Position numbers and translations under genes: made by a program. Of a stretch of 43,378 nt of DNA, positions 31,232-43,346 are shown piece after piece. The notes beneath the pieces were generated by a model, which did no database searches, had not been told where the DNA came from, and saw only the letters and a program-made list of their open reading frames with translations. The stretch is from Glutinoglossum americanum (lineage: Eukaryota; Ascomycota; Geoglossomycetes; Geoglossales; Geoglossaceae), in contig JAGHQL010000208.1 of NCBI GenBank assembly GCA_020080175.1, positions 1-43,378 of the forward strand, in the 5' to 3' direction. How positions within the stretch are numbered: the stretch's first letter is position 1; the number at the start of each line of letters is the position of its first letter.

Positions 31232-32640
31232 GGTTTCCGTAGCTATGACATATTGTTCAGCGTCTGTTGAGTTTTGTATCCCCAGTTCGCTGCCAAGAAC
31301 TCACCGTGAAATGCGGTGACATTCTCTGGGGATCCCGAGAATTCTTCAACGTCGTTAAATTCGCCGCGCGTCGCTATGAGGGGCTTCGTTGACGGCTCTC
31401 AAGGTGGAGGGCGAAAGCGGCTGAAAAATGAGGCTTAGACGATTGCGTGGGGCATCCCAAACCTCATCGGCGCTTCGCATCTGAAACAGATCTACGACTG
31501 CAAACATTGCTTCCGTTGACGGAATTAATAGCAGCTGAGTGGCTTCACAGTATCTCTTCTGGAATATACTGTTGAATAGCAGTACCTACACTGTAACCTT
31601 CAATGCACTTCCACTCCTGGAGAGTCTCATGACTTGCCAAGATACAACTCACGTGGGATCGCGCCGTAACCCCCTGAAACCGGGTCAAGCACTAAAACAT
31701 CGATTATAGCTATGTCAATGTGCAACATCTGCAAAGTGCTCCAACCACAAGGTGGGGTCAGTCGCACAAAACAAGAAAAACTCTGACACGTCACTATCCC
31801 ACTGCCAAAGGAAGGACTGCAGATGATATGAAATGTTTTTCGATGATATGTACATGTGCATACATTGTTCCAGATATCCAGAGGTCCACGTCTAGTTTGT
31901 GGTGATATTAGTCCAGTATTTGGGCCAAAAGATCTGGAGCATTGGAGGCCCTGAGTGCCGCTTTACAAGGCCAGACCTAGTCAGCCTTGTTGCCATTTGG
32001 ATGAACTGGTAGTTGTCTCATTAATCTGGAAGATTAAAGCGGGTCAAAAGCCATCTTGTGCATACCCGCATGTCGACGTACATACATATGCCCGCACCCC
32101 TTGTCTCCCACAAGCTTTGTGCTGGGTCCCGGTGGGCAGACGCAGAGAGTCTATCCCTTCATAGAAGTATAGATAATCAGAACACTGGTAGTCAGCAGGA
32201 TCGTCTGGCAGCAGCACGCAAGGAAACAGGCCTGGGCGACTCAGTCGGAAAGTTTTAGTAGATAATCGATGCCACAGAGTAGAATAGCGTTTGCAGTATT
32301 CACAATCCTCATAAGTGGACGTTTGCAGAGATAGGACCGGCAGCCTGCCCATCAGAGCTGTCTGTTTTGATTCCAGTTCGTGATTCTCTGTGGGCCAGTT
32401 CCGTTGCCGTCCACGTTGCCGTGTGAATTTGTGACCGCAGATTTTGGGTCTCGGCGCCCACACACTGTCGACTTTCACTTCCACTTCTCATCTCCCATCC
32501 CCTCCTCAACTTCTCTCAGCTACTCTCATATCGAACACCCCAACTTCCCAGCTCTACCAAGGGCAACCACTTTCCATCTCCCAATCGTACAGCTCTTTGC
32601 TCATCCGTCTTTTCAGTAAAGTCTTGATACGCGTTCCTGC
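31232..32640. other. Intergenic, divergent promoters of F-box-like and MpaB-like genes
   Basis: A 1.4-kb head-to-head spacer. Frames inside are short and look random. The last 250 bp before the plus-strand ATG are CT-rich (32480-32600), typical of fungal core promoters. No RNA gene was recognised. Confidence 0.55.
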
Positions 32641-34610
32641 ATGATGGGTTCTATGACCATCAAGACAATGTCAACGGCAGTCGGCGGAGCAGCTGATTGC
32701 AACTGTATCTGCCAGCAGCTGGTCCCAGAGAACAACGCCAAGCTCTTTTATATTTTGAGCTGGTTCACTGATTGTCTCTTGCTCTTGATCCAGCACTGGG
32801 GTTTTCTCGTTGTTGTACTCAACTTGTATCTCTCTTGGACTATCACCAGTCGATTCCATCGTCTGAGGGCCATCAAGAAAAAGTACAACTTCAACAAAGA
32901 CCCCAGGACTTACGAAGATATGACTGTCGATGTCGCCCAACAAATCGAGAAGAATCTCTCCGAGTGGGAGATGCCCTGGTTGTTCGAGTTTGGATGGCTT
33001 TTCAATTTTCTCGCTGTGAGTAGGCTTCCCTTCTTTTCCCCCTCCTCTCAGCATGAATATGCGCATGTTATCTCCATCTGTCCATCTCTTTATCGACTAC
33101 CTCCCTTCCACCCATCTTTCTATTTGCATGCATTTTCCCCATCTCACCTCAAGTGAAGCTCCGCATCCCTCCCCGCTCAAAAAGCCTCGTAACGGCCACA
33201 TAAGCTATTTGTTTCCCCACTCTTGTCGAAATCTATGTTCTCCTTTAAATTCATGGCTATCTTGTGTAGCCATTCCAAATGAGAAAGCCTGTCCTGCACA
33301 CTGCGTTGCATTGAAGACTTCAAGGCTGATTGTCCTACCTCCAGAGTGCGTCCATCCCGATATTGTCCAAAACAATCATTCAATCCGGTCATTATACACA
33401 CCGCGACCCGTAAGTCGATATGAACCCCTCCGTTGAACTCCTTGGTGTAACTCTAACAGTGGCTCATATAATCAAGGATAATCGCCCAACAGAGACAAGA
33501 GGATACAGTCATCTTGATGTCCAGCATGATGGCACATCCACTCCGGTCCAGGTCAAGTTCCCTGGTTATAGCACGAATTAATGAGCACCACAGCTTCTAT
33601 GGTCGTCAAATCAATAGCGATACTGTTTTGTATTTGATATGGCTATTCGGATGGGGTCCGGTTGAAATGGTGCAGAAATTTGGTTGGCGCAAACTCCAGC
33701 CATTCGAACTCCACGCGATGTGGATCTTTTGGCGAGAGCTAGCCCTTCGGTTGGGATGTAAATATGTCCCTGAGACAGTCGAAGAGATGGTGGCCTGGAA
33801 AGAGGTAAGCAAATCTATTCCACATACCCAAGATCCCACATACAGGGAAAGGGTGCTAACTAGCCACCCTCCTGGTGTGACAGGCATTCCGCAAACAGGA
33901 AGTATATCCCCATAATGACAATAGGATCTTCGCCGATTCCATGAAAGATATGCTCTTGTACAAAGTCCCCGGCTTCGCGAAAGGATTTGCCTTCCAGTGT
34001 ATCCTCGCATTGTTGGACGATGAAGTCGCCACAGCTTGTCGGTGAGTTTGAATCCCAGGTGTTGAAAATTTCCGGTGAGAACTAACATAAGCTGAGCTCA
34101 AGATGGGATGGCTTGAAGCAAGAGTACCATCCTACCCTCCGGTATTGGATACATCGCTTGCTGCACGTCCGCGCATTCGTTCATCGGTACTTAACACCTC
34201 CCCGCCGTCACCCTTACGTACGAACATCCTATCTAAAAAATGAATGGGGGTTGTACAATTTCGATGCAACGACATACTCCACTTGCCCGTTCTATGTCAA
34301 AGCAACGTTCTGGAGCCGCTGGGGCCCGGGTGCCCTTTTGAACCGAGCTCGTGGGTTCGCCTTACCCGGCCCCCAGTATTTCAGCGATGGAGTTGCGTGG
34401 GAGTCAATGGGAGCTAGACGCAACAAGTCGAAGCAACGGGCTGCCGAAGCTAGGGTGATTGCGCAGGCCAATTTCCTTGAGAAAGCCCACTATGGTTACC
34501 GTGCTCTCGTAAACTTTCAACCGGAACCAGTAGTCAGAGGGCTCAGCCTAGGATATGGCGACCGAGCTAATGCATACGGACGCAGGCATACTATGCCCGA
34601 GGCCGCTTAG
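32641..34610 (+). CDS. MpaB-like (DUF2236) ER-anchored oxygenase-family protein
   Basis: Five exons: 32641-33015, 33345-33409 (only 65 nt), 33477-33804, 33884-34041 and 34103-34610, giving 477 residues; all phases agree. An N-terminal membrane anchor lies at about 33-65 (FYILSWFTDCLLLLIQHWGF, then LVVVLNLYLSW). The family body follows: NFNKDPRTYEDMTVDVAQQI, EMPWLFEFGWLFNFLA, the micro-exon SASIPILSKTIIQSGHYTHRD, QEDTVILMSSMMAHP, ARINEHHSFYGRQINSDTVLY, then ELHAMWIFWRELALRLG with a conserved His, and LRYWIHRLLHVRAFVHRYLTPPR. MpaB of Penicillium brevicompactum is an ER-bound oxygenase that cleaves the farnesyl chain in mycophenolic acid synthesis. Other clade members have unknown substrates. 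No polyketide synthase or other pathway gene lies nearby, so this is a stand-alone homologue of unknown substrate. An alternative start is the second ATG (32644). Confidence 0.82.
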
Positions 34611-37600
34611 AAGATAGAGCGAGGGACCAGATAACACCGCATCGTGGGGTATCACAGTATCATGGATGAACATTCCTTCGTCTGTGATATGCTGACACAC
34701 GCAATGTAGCGATCGATAGTCCCGTGTACAACTGGGGAAGTAACCCTTGGAAGGGGTTGGTGGTGCCTAGTTTGATAAATTTCATCTATGGAAACCGAAG
34801 TGGAATGGATCAAGTGGATTGCTGTTTTTCTTCGTGTATCTGGTCGAAAGAGGTTTCCAATCGAATCATGTGCCCCTCTCCTGTGATTCACACATGTAAA
34901 CACCAGCCTTAACCGTGAGATAGCGATACCTCTCCCCAGATGTTACCCCTGAGGGCCTCTCATCCGTTATTCATCAACCATCGCGACTCCCCGATTTAAT
35001 TTTGCCGCACCTTGGGACCCAGTGCTCCCCGTAGTCGATGGTAATATACAGCATGCCCTACTGCGACCCCCTCATTTCCTCTCAAACAGTCCCCAGCGTA
35101 ATTCAGGTGTGCTAGATCGCCTCCTTGTCGAGCCTATGTCGAGATCTTAACGATTCTTCATCCCGTTGTCAACACAAATGCTCAAGGCTTCTAAGGTCTT
35201 TGCGAGTCTCCCCATCAAGGCCCCCCTTAAGAGCCATGGCAGCGATCCTCCCCAGGTGCGAACATGATATTGTTGGAGCGTTCCATAAGGTCATAGAACG
35301 CAAACTTGAGGATCTGGAACAAGTTTGGTAACATTTCCACTTCGAAATTTACCTCAAGTCTTTATATGCTAGACCCAAAGAGGGCATGTAGGCGAATAGA
35401 CTAGGGATGACACCCGCAACGAACCGCGATTCTTTATATTCTGTGATACAATGTGCAACGCCACTCATCGACTGTGCAGAAATATCCAATACATGGCCAT
35501 GAGATGAGCTAGAGAGAGGGGGATCATTGCAACAGCCAAAGGAACCACAGCTACTAGCGATCTAGAAGGGAAATCAAATCGATGTCTTACAATTTGCACC
35601 TAGTGTCGATGAATGACGATGCCATGCCATGTCCCGCAGCAGCCGTCTCCAATCCACAAAGTCTTGTATTACACTGTAGTGCAGTATGTGTGCCAGCCCT
35701 TGGTCGGCAGTATCCCATTCCTAACCGGGGTGATAAGGCCATGAGGCGAATAAAACCTGAAAGGTTCCATATGACAGGTGGCTGAAAAAGCAATTTCAGA
35801 TCTCCTTGACTAGATTCTACCATACCTGTACAAACATCGCTCAGCCTGAGAAACAACGGGCATAAGTGATCGAGAAGATGGGGTGAGGTGTAGGCTTAAC
35901 TATGTGAAAACTAGACACCAGCACCCGTACCCACTAACTCTTTTCTACGAGGAATTAGTACTCGACGAAGTCCTTTATCAATTTCAACTGTTTCGGTGTT
36001 GGTCACTTATTGAGTCACCAAACACAAGATCACAGAAATGACCAAGATATGGCCAGCTGACAACCCTCGGAAATTACAGCGATCTGCAACTTCTAATGGA
36101 CAATTGGACATTGTTGCCCATGGAAGCGCTGGTGCGGTTCCTACCAGTATCCCAGTGCAGAAACCCAAAATTAATAACCACGTCAGTATGAAAATGTGCT
36201 ACCAACCACGACTACCATCGAGCTGACCCAGGAGGAACCCACATCCAAATTCTGATTCTAGTGGGCCAATGACGCCTACCCACCGCGGAACTTCTGCCAA
36301 AATCCACAATATAATCAGCATTTCACCGAGACAGACGCTTGCGATATTCAACACCACGAGACAGCTTCACCCACCTAACGGAATGCAAGAACTACAAGCC
36401 CACAGAAGGGCCTCCTCCTAGAATGGATCCGGTTTTCCAACAGCCTTCGAGATCCAAACAACTGGACCCGTTGTGTAGGATGAAGAAACACCGCCAAAAC
36501 AACCCGTCGGCCTGACAAATCCTGCAGGACAACCACGCAATCCACCCCCGGAAATCCAAACACATTGTGATATGTGAATATGAGATGTGGGTACTACAGG
36601 GCTCCGGCATAGGTATGCCAAAGCCTTGGGTACTCACCAGAATACCTCTTCATCTTTGAAAAAAAAGAAAGATAATAAAAAATAAAAATAAAATAGCCTT
36701 CCTCCCTCCCAAAAAAACCACGTACACAAATTTATCCTAGAAAGTAAACCCTAAAGAAAATGGATAAACCCCGCCAAGAATCCCCACTCCACTTCCCTCA
36801 CTTCACCCTCTTAACGCGCAGAAATGTCGGAATTTTTGCACAACCCCTCTCCTCCCCACGAAACACAAATACACACCACACCACCCATCCCGCTGAAACG
36901 CCAACCGACCGCGCAAAACCCACAAAACTCCTCCACACCAACAAACAATAACAACACCCACCCCGCGCCCCCACCCGCCCACTCCGCCCGACTAAACCCA
37001 ACCAGGGGGGGGGGCGGGAACCCCAACACCACAAACCCCTCCGCGGCCCGACGAAATTCTGCAGCCGGACGAAGACCCCCCTCGGAATCCCCCCCCCCCA
37101 AAGAAAGCAAAGGCAGAACGCGATACGCGAACAACCCAGCGCGGAAAATAGAATTTTTTAAAAAATTTTTTTTTAAATTAAAATTAATTAGGCGGGAGTG
37201 GGTGGCCTTCGGTTGCCCTTTCCGGGGGAGAGGGTGCCCGCTTGCCTGCGTCCTGGGTTCCGGGGAGAGCGGAGGGGAGCAATATATTAGAGTTCCGGGG
37301 GGGGGGGGGGATGTCGTGCGTCTGTATGTTAGTGCGTATGTTTATACACCCATGTTATCATGTTATCCTGTTCTCCGGAACGGAGTCCAGTTCCTGGGTT
37401 TTTTTTTTGTGGGGAAACGTATAGTACATACGTAATAAGTGGGTCTTCCCAGGTCGCCGGTTCTCGGTATATATAATGATGATAACAATGGTGATCATGA
37501 TGATGGTAACCACGCGTTCCCCACTTCACGCGAAAATGGATGTGGTCTTTTTGGTTGGGTTGATTTTTTTTGGATTTTTTGGGGGTTTGACGTATAGAAT

Positions 37601-38022
37601 ACATACATACATGAAAATAAATAAATAAATAAATGAGATAATGGATAGGCATGGGGGAAAGGAGAAGAGATATGAGAGAGAGATAGCGAGAGAGAGACAA
37701 GAGAAATACGTTATCATCTTCCCGTACCCGACTGATTGTTTGCTCTGCTATGAAAAAAGACGTAGACCGAAGGATATAAGAGGAACTGAACGAGGAAAAC
37801 ATCAAGGGGAATAAGAGTGCAGAAACTAACGGCAAAAGACCTCCCTAGATCCGACCCGAACCTTGCTGGAAACCCCGAAGCGTGAAAAGGAAAAATCAAA
37901 AAACTCCAAGCAAGCAAAGCGAAGCGAAACGAAAGAACTAGGAGAGAGTTCTAGGCAAACAGGCCGTCCGAGCGTAGACTCTTCTCATTCATCTCATCTA
38001 TCTTCTGTCTATCAAAGTAAAT
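34611..38022. other. Gene-poor 3.4-kb stretch
   Basis: No confident gene. A 62-residue frame at 34724-34912 and a fragment ending VGAFHKVIERKLEDLEQVW near 35331 look faintly protein-like but have no partner exons that I can identify. From about 36655 the sequence becomes A-rich, then C-rich (36840-37100), with an AT-only patch (37150-37190), a 12-G run (37299-37310) and simple repeats such as AAAT (37617-37634). The left part may be decayed coding sequence or long non-coding transcript; the right part may be 3' region of the transcription factor gene. Confidence 0.5.
36824..37435 (+). CDS. Possible low-complexity ORF (doubtful)
   Basis: An ATG-started 203-residue frame. The first 110 residues are Pro/Asn/Thr/Ser-rich (MSEFLHNPSPPHETQIHTTP at the start), and a CT-rich stretch precedes the ATG, as in many fungal promoters. 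The segment ARRNSAAGRRPPSESPPPKE resembles disordered regulatory proteins. After about residue 107 the frame runs through AT-only and G-run DNA and looks non-coding, so a real gene would need an intron or an earlier end. I recognise no family. Confidence 0.2.
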   Translation: MSEFLHNPSPPHETQIHTTPPIPLKRQPTAQNPQNSSTPTNNNNTHPAPPPAHSARLNPTRGGGGNPNTTNPSAARRNSAAGRRPPSESPPPKESKGRTRYANNPARKIEFFKKFFFKLKLIRREWVAFGCPFRGRGCPLACVLGSGESGGEQYIRVPGGGGDVVRLYVSAYVYTPMLSCYPVLRNGVQFLGFFFVGKRIVHT

Positions 38023-38258
38023 CTATAGGCCAAGCAAAAAAAGAGTTAGCGATATTTCTTGAAATAAGAAGGACGGAAAAAAAAAAATATCGTTGAGGGA
38101 GGAAGGGGTTGTGTATAGAGTGGACATAATAGAAGGGATTCGCACCCCAATGCCTAATTCAAAATCATACGTATTCGCCACACCACCTGCACATCACCGT
38201 TATTAAAAAAAAAAAAAACTCACCAACCACTCCAAAATTCAACGGGTCAAATAAGTAC

Positions 38259-39327
38259 CTGCAGCTTCTCCCCCATCATCGTAAAATACCTCCGCAAGGT
38301 TGAAGCCCCTCACTTGTCCCTGCTCCGTCCCGGCTAAAAACTCAAACCGACTCTGATCGGAACCCGCGCTCGACCGCGGCGCAGGAGCCATCTGTTGCTG
38401 GTCCGGACAGGACGTAGGACCTCGCCCACGGTGGTGGTCGTACATCATACCGCTAGCGGCGCTCGTGCTAGTTGGGCTGGGACTCATGCCGACGCTAGTC
38501 GGAGGTGAGTAGATGGGGTGGCTATTATATGGGGGTAGCGGCGCTGGGACGTAGGAGATCTCGTCGGGGGTCTGCGGATAGTCGATTGGGGATGCGTAGT
38601 CGCTGTCGCTCCAGCCGCTAACTGAGCCCGTGGATGTAGATGCTGAGACGCTCATGTCGTCCATTGGACTTCCAATGGGCGTGCCTAACCACTGTAAAGA
38701 CTGGCGGAATAAGCTATGGTGGCAGTAGTTTTGCCCGTCCATGTACTCCTGGAGAGCGGGTGGAGATGGCCAGTCAGGCTCTGGGGAGTTGACGAACGAG
38801 GAGCCTGCGGGGTCCATATTCACGAAATCGTAGGTTGTGATGATTGGTTGCTTTGAGCCGACAAGAGAGATTTTCGAGGGTGGACTGGTCCGTCTTGTCG
38901 CTGCGCTGCCGCCGCTCTTGTTTGAGGCCCCGGATCGTGAACGAGTGTGATCGGCTTTGGTGGCGGATGAGGCCGGCTGCTTGGCGACGGGAGTGGAAAG
39001 CCCTCTGAGCTTTCCGCGGCTAGCTACGCCAACGCCCCAGGTTAATTGGGTTTTGTATCCAGAGCAGTCTTTGCTCTGCTCAAGACATTGCGAGCAGTAT
39101 GGCCTTCGGCGATCACACTTTATCTGCTTCTTCCGGCATGTGAAGCAGTCGTCGGCGGCTCCCGTGGCGGGTGCTCTTCTTCTCCGCTTTCGTGGTACAG
39201 ACGCATCGTTGACCGTAGTAGTAGCAGTAGTCATTGTAGTAGGTATATAGTCAGAGGCTGCGATGGCGGTGTCACGTAGAGGTGTAGTACTATGGGAGCT
39301 GGGCGAGGTTGTTGGTTTCTTGGACAT
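38259..39327 (-). CDS. Zn(II)2Cys6 transcription factor
   Basis: The first in-frame ATG is at 39327 (MSKKPTTSPSS). A basic stretch PRKRRRR (about 45-51) precedes a canonical binuclear zinc cluster C-X2-C-X6-C-X6-C-X2-C-X6-C at about residues 61-88 (CFTCRKKQIKC, then CSQCLEQSKDC). It is followed by GYKTQLTWGVGVASRGKLRG, a block I associate with one conserved family of fungal C6 regulators. The rest is Ser/Pro-rich and disordered. Read straight through, the frame stops at 38239 (362 residues). A donor at 38258 (CAG|GTACTT) and an acceptor at 38187 would extend it to TAG at 38023 (about 410 residues, exon 2 at 38186-38023). Neither version contains a fungal_trans middle homology domain, so it is shorter than most of its class. 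It probably binds CGG-type DNA sites; targets are unknown. Confidence 0.8.
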
Positions 39328-42300
39328 AGGTATGCATGCCAGCTCCAATATCGACGGATATAGTCTTGATAAATAGCTTGGGTTGAGAGAATTACGAGCT
39401 AGACCCCAAGTCGAAAGAACCCATAACACCAAGATAATAGATCAGCCGTGCACCTGCATACTGACTTGCAGGGTATACAACGGCCGAGTTTTTTATGACA
39501 GCGACACCCTTCGTGGGGCGCACACACGAGACAGGATGGGTCGGACATTATGGAGGTCCAATCACCGGGTGTCTCCGCAGACAAAAGGAAACCCGACGGG
39601 GAAACCGTTACATGGATCCAGGTCCTGAGCCTATTTGGGCATGGGCCGAGATTGCTTTCCTGGAGGGGTGGGATGAAAAGAGAGAGGAGAGGTGGGAAGG
39701 GGGGCGAGGTCTTGCGGTGGCACTTTGTGCGGTCGTCAGTTGCAGCGACCTGTACGGGCGGGCTAGGCCCGGCCCTGGTGCCTGTCTTGTCAAGAATCCG
39801 CAGAGACCGGGGGACGATCGCCCAGCGTCGTGTCGCACTTTCTTTTTTTTCCACAAGGCACGGCGGGAATGGATCAGGATTCATTAGGCTTAGTGGGCCA
39901 GCGGGCTGTGAGGCAGAATTACCCTAACCTCGGAACGAAAATTGTTTCCCGTTGCTTCTAGCGTCTCGAACTTCCCTGTCCTGTCGCATGCGGGTGAGTT
40001 GTTGGGCGAATCTGCGAGTCCGCGAATCAGTCTCTGGCCGGGGGTGGGCAGGGGGCAGGGGACATGTGCACCTGCAAGAAGACTGCAGAGAAGATGCATG
40101 GATCCTGCATGGAAAACATGGCGTGGAACATTCTGCGCGCATTCCACGCTACCCACCAGCAGCTCCCATTGGCTGTCGCAATCTGTCGTGCCACACCCAC
40201 GGTAACTGCGGAACAAGGCAAGCCCGGCGAAAACCAGTGACGCCAACGCCGCGACAATCCAACCGGCCAATGTCAGCACGGCGAACGCTCGCCAGTTCCT
40301 TCGGGTTCATCTGCGGGGAAAGAGGGCGCTGTGCGTGCGTGGGCCGCGTACTCCCCGTCACCTGAGCCGATGCATCCAATCTGCTCACGCCCTGCTTGTC
40401 GTCGTTGTCGTTGTCGTCGTTGTCGTCGTTGTCGTCGTTGTCGTCGTTATCGTCGCGAGAAGTATCCGTCTGCCAAATCGCTCCATGCAAGTCTTCGATC
40501 TGGGCCCAGGGCGGTTGCGGGAATGCCCTGTCTGACAGCAACGTGCAGGTGAATCCTGAAACAATGAGGGGAAGCAGCCGCTTAATGGTGGTGAGAAAGT
40601 GAGAGTGCGATGGCCGGGATAACCCCGGTATGCGAAGGCCCCGTACCTTAGCGTACCTATGAATCCTGCTGCCTGAAGTCGTCCAGCAATCAGCCCCGTC
40701 TGCTGGCAAAAATAGAAGTTTCTACGTGTGTTCTTTTCGTATCGAGGGATTTTACTAAAATCTTGCATCATGCTTGGCCACGGCTGAGAGGCAGAAACAG
40801 GGATTGGCGTTGACGCTTATGCAGTGTCTGCAGAGTATGGCCTGTATGGCCTGGTTGTGTGGTGGTGTTGGACTGGAGGGGCTTTCTTTTTCTCCCTCGC
40901 GGCTTGCGACACCGACAAAGTGGTGGGGGTGCTACTACTGAATGACATCATCTCTGCAGCAAAAGGCTACGGAAAAGGCAATGCAAAAGGGCAGCGTGCA
41001 AGGCGGCGTTGGTACACGCATTGTCAGGATAGTGTGTAAGAGGATTAGGTAGAGTATGTCTCCGCCATCTCTAATCAAATACCTAACCGTGATCATGTCA
41101 TCTCACGGTGAGACAATCTGCTAGAGAAGCGAAGAAGATGGTGTTGTGTCTACATTTTTACTGGCGTTGATCTGCAGGGCGTTTCTCCGTACCATAATAC
41201 GTACCGATCGTGTCAGACTGGGTAGAGGCAGGTACGGGTAACGTAGGGTATGTACTCTGTCTCGCGGGCTGTGCTATTTCTTCCGGCTGTTACACAGATC
41301 TTAATCGCCCAGGGGTAACTGTCGACTTACAGGGGCTGCAACGCCGTAACGAAATGTTGCCTAAAGAGGCACGATAAACGTATCTTCGACACAACTGAAG
41401 CTGTCTTGAGCAGGGCGGTTTCCAAGAAGATGGGAGCCACGGGATGACAAAAATATCCAAATACTATTCCTTGCATACGCATTCTAGCATCTCGCGACGG
41501 TAACACACTACACAGCCCGAGACTAAAATCTACAACTCAACAGGGATCTCCCGCCCAGGAAAGCGGGTGTTCAAGGATACTTAACATGTCATGGGCGAAC
41601 GTGGAGCGTATACCGAAGAGTCGTACTACACGCAATGGGCCTTGCAAGGCTGTTGTTAGGATGGAGGTCAAGTTACTCCATCCTTCAGACCCAAAGACAT
41701 GGATTTCGTGCATAGGGCTTTGCCGGCGAGTATGCTGTGGCCGGCGTTCGTGGCGCAAGCTCCAAGTCTTTGTCCCTAAGGTGACTAAGACCAGTGATGT
41801 GAGACAACAACCGTCTCCCTCTCTCTCTATCTCTCTCTAACCCGGATCCCTAAGGACCTGTGGATAACGTTATCCTGGTGGCCATCGCCGATAAGTCAAT
41901 ACATAGGATGAGTTGAAATTTCGTATGCCAAATGCGGAGTGTTCTGTCAACACTGGTGGCTTTTTGTGTTCAGAAGTGGCCGCTCCGAAGGAGATCACTT
42001 GACCGTTACATAGTTCTCTCCTCTCCGCAGCCCGCAGACGCCCAATAGTCACATCAGCTCTTGTCACACGGTGGCATGCGCCTCCCTATGCCATATACGA
42101 AATATTCTACTCAGCCCCGCGCTAGACAGGTAGACACGAGGGATATCCCCGAGCATGTCTACATAACGACAAGGCGACAGGAGGCTCGATCTCGCACTGC
42201 TCCTAGCCATAGATACGTTGGCGATCTTGATTAACGCAGGGCTGGCTAACCCGCCTCTCTCATTTACGGCCCGTGAGCCGGTCAGCCCGTCATGGAGCAT

Positions 42301-43307
42301 GCTGCTAAGCGTCGCCGTTGTGGACATACCACATCCGCCCAGTCCAAGCGCTCGTCCTGGCTGCTTTTGACCCCCAAGTGTTGGAAGGTGGACCAGCGAT
42401 CTAGGATTTTGATGCCCTTATGTCGTGGTAACTACTTGCGACAAAAGGCAGGTAGCTCGAGCAGACATAGGAAGACTGGAATGGTCGCAGCCGGCAAGTG
42501 GAGCTGAACCGTCTAGCTAGATGGTTATACGCCATTCATTTAGATGTTGCCTCCATTAGCGCACCTTGGCCGCGCCACGGCAACGCGCGGTTGAGCTCCT
42601 GGCGCTTCTAGGCGGCAGGGGCTTTCCATCGTGCGATTGGTCCAGTCGTCTATTTCAATCGGGTCCTGATCACTGAACGGACGGACCGCAATCGTACTTA
42701 GGGCGATACAGGTAGGAAGAGGTAACTCTACGACCTGGACGGCAGGGGACCACCCCATCCTGGGTGGACCGCTCGGCAAAATTGGCGACTTATCGATGCC
42801 TAGGACACTCGTATTCCCACTGTTAGTCCTTCGCCCCTAGCCTTTATTTTCGAGGCTGCGGTAATGCAAATCAGCTTGGCCAATGGCGTCATCCTAACAT
42901 ATCACCTGCTTAGTGGAAATGTGAAGGGAGAAAAGGCGTTTTTGATGGATGCGGCTATCTTCTCGCGTCAGGTGGGTCCTATCTAAGGGAAAGAGTCGCC
43001 GGTGCCGCGACGGAGGTGATGCGGACTGCCTGGAACCATCTATCCCTGTCCAGGCCTTATTATACGTGTGGTTTATTACCTACAGAACAAGGGGAAGGTG
43101 GCCTGTTCTTGAATTCTCTCGGGGCCCGAGTGAAGGGCCTCCGGATTCCATAAATTCTGTCAAGATTCCTACATTTTCGCCTGATATTCTTGTCTTATCA
43201 TTATCCGTTTAAAGAACTGCATCACTATTCTACTAGATCTTTTTGAGTAAGGGGTTCCGTTGGAGCTCTGTGGTTCTAAGCATCTTCAATCTTCAGCACA
43301 GTCACTC

Positions 43308-43309
<2 letters not shown>
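39328..43309. other. Gene-empty right flank
   Basis: Four kilobases upstream of the transcription factor gene with no credible coding gene on either strand. Longer frames between 39400 and 40770 overlap each other, mostly lack ATG starts and run through a trinucleotide repeat. From 40800 to 43300 frames are all short. GC content does not drop and there is no visible C-to-T pattern of repeat-induced mutation. It could be a long regulatory region, a non-coding transcript, or fully decayed sequence. Confidence 0.5.
40396..40456. repeat. 9-bp tandem repeat (TTGTCGTCG)n
   Basis: About six copies, slightly impure, of TTGTCGTCG. Frames through it read as Asp-Asp-Asn or Val repeats, or as Thr/Arg runs. 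No ATG-started gene supports any of them. Confidence 0.85.

Positions 43310-43346
<37 letters not shown>

Noticed and set aside
36740-36755. AAACCCTAAA resembling plant-type telomere repeat
   Set aside because: A single short match within A-rich sequence, with no tandem copies.
38131-38152. GGTGCGAATCC-like B box on the minus strand near the transcription factor 3' end
   Set aside because: No acceptor, D or anticodon arm forms around it.
16589-39327. A secondary-metabolite gene cluster linking aldehyde dehydrogenase, MpaB-like oxygenase and C6 regulator
   Set aside because: The genes are 14-20 kb apart, separated by core genes (septation scaffold, F-box-like), and no backbone synthase is present.
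39921-39929. ACCCTAACC, a possible telomerase RNA template for TTAGGG repeats, in a gene-empty region
   Set aside because: Nine-base telomere-like words are expected about twice by chance in a window this size, and another (AGGGTTAGG) occurs inside a coding region near 16138. No supporting structure was seen.
40149-40709. Minus-strand open frames with Asp/Asn repeats and a hydrophobic segment (LTLAGWIVAALASLVFAGLAL)
   Set aside because: They begin at TTG or GTG rather than ATG, overlap each other in different frames and depend on the 9-bp tandem repeat. No domain was recognised.
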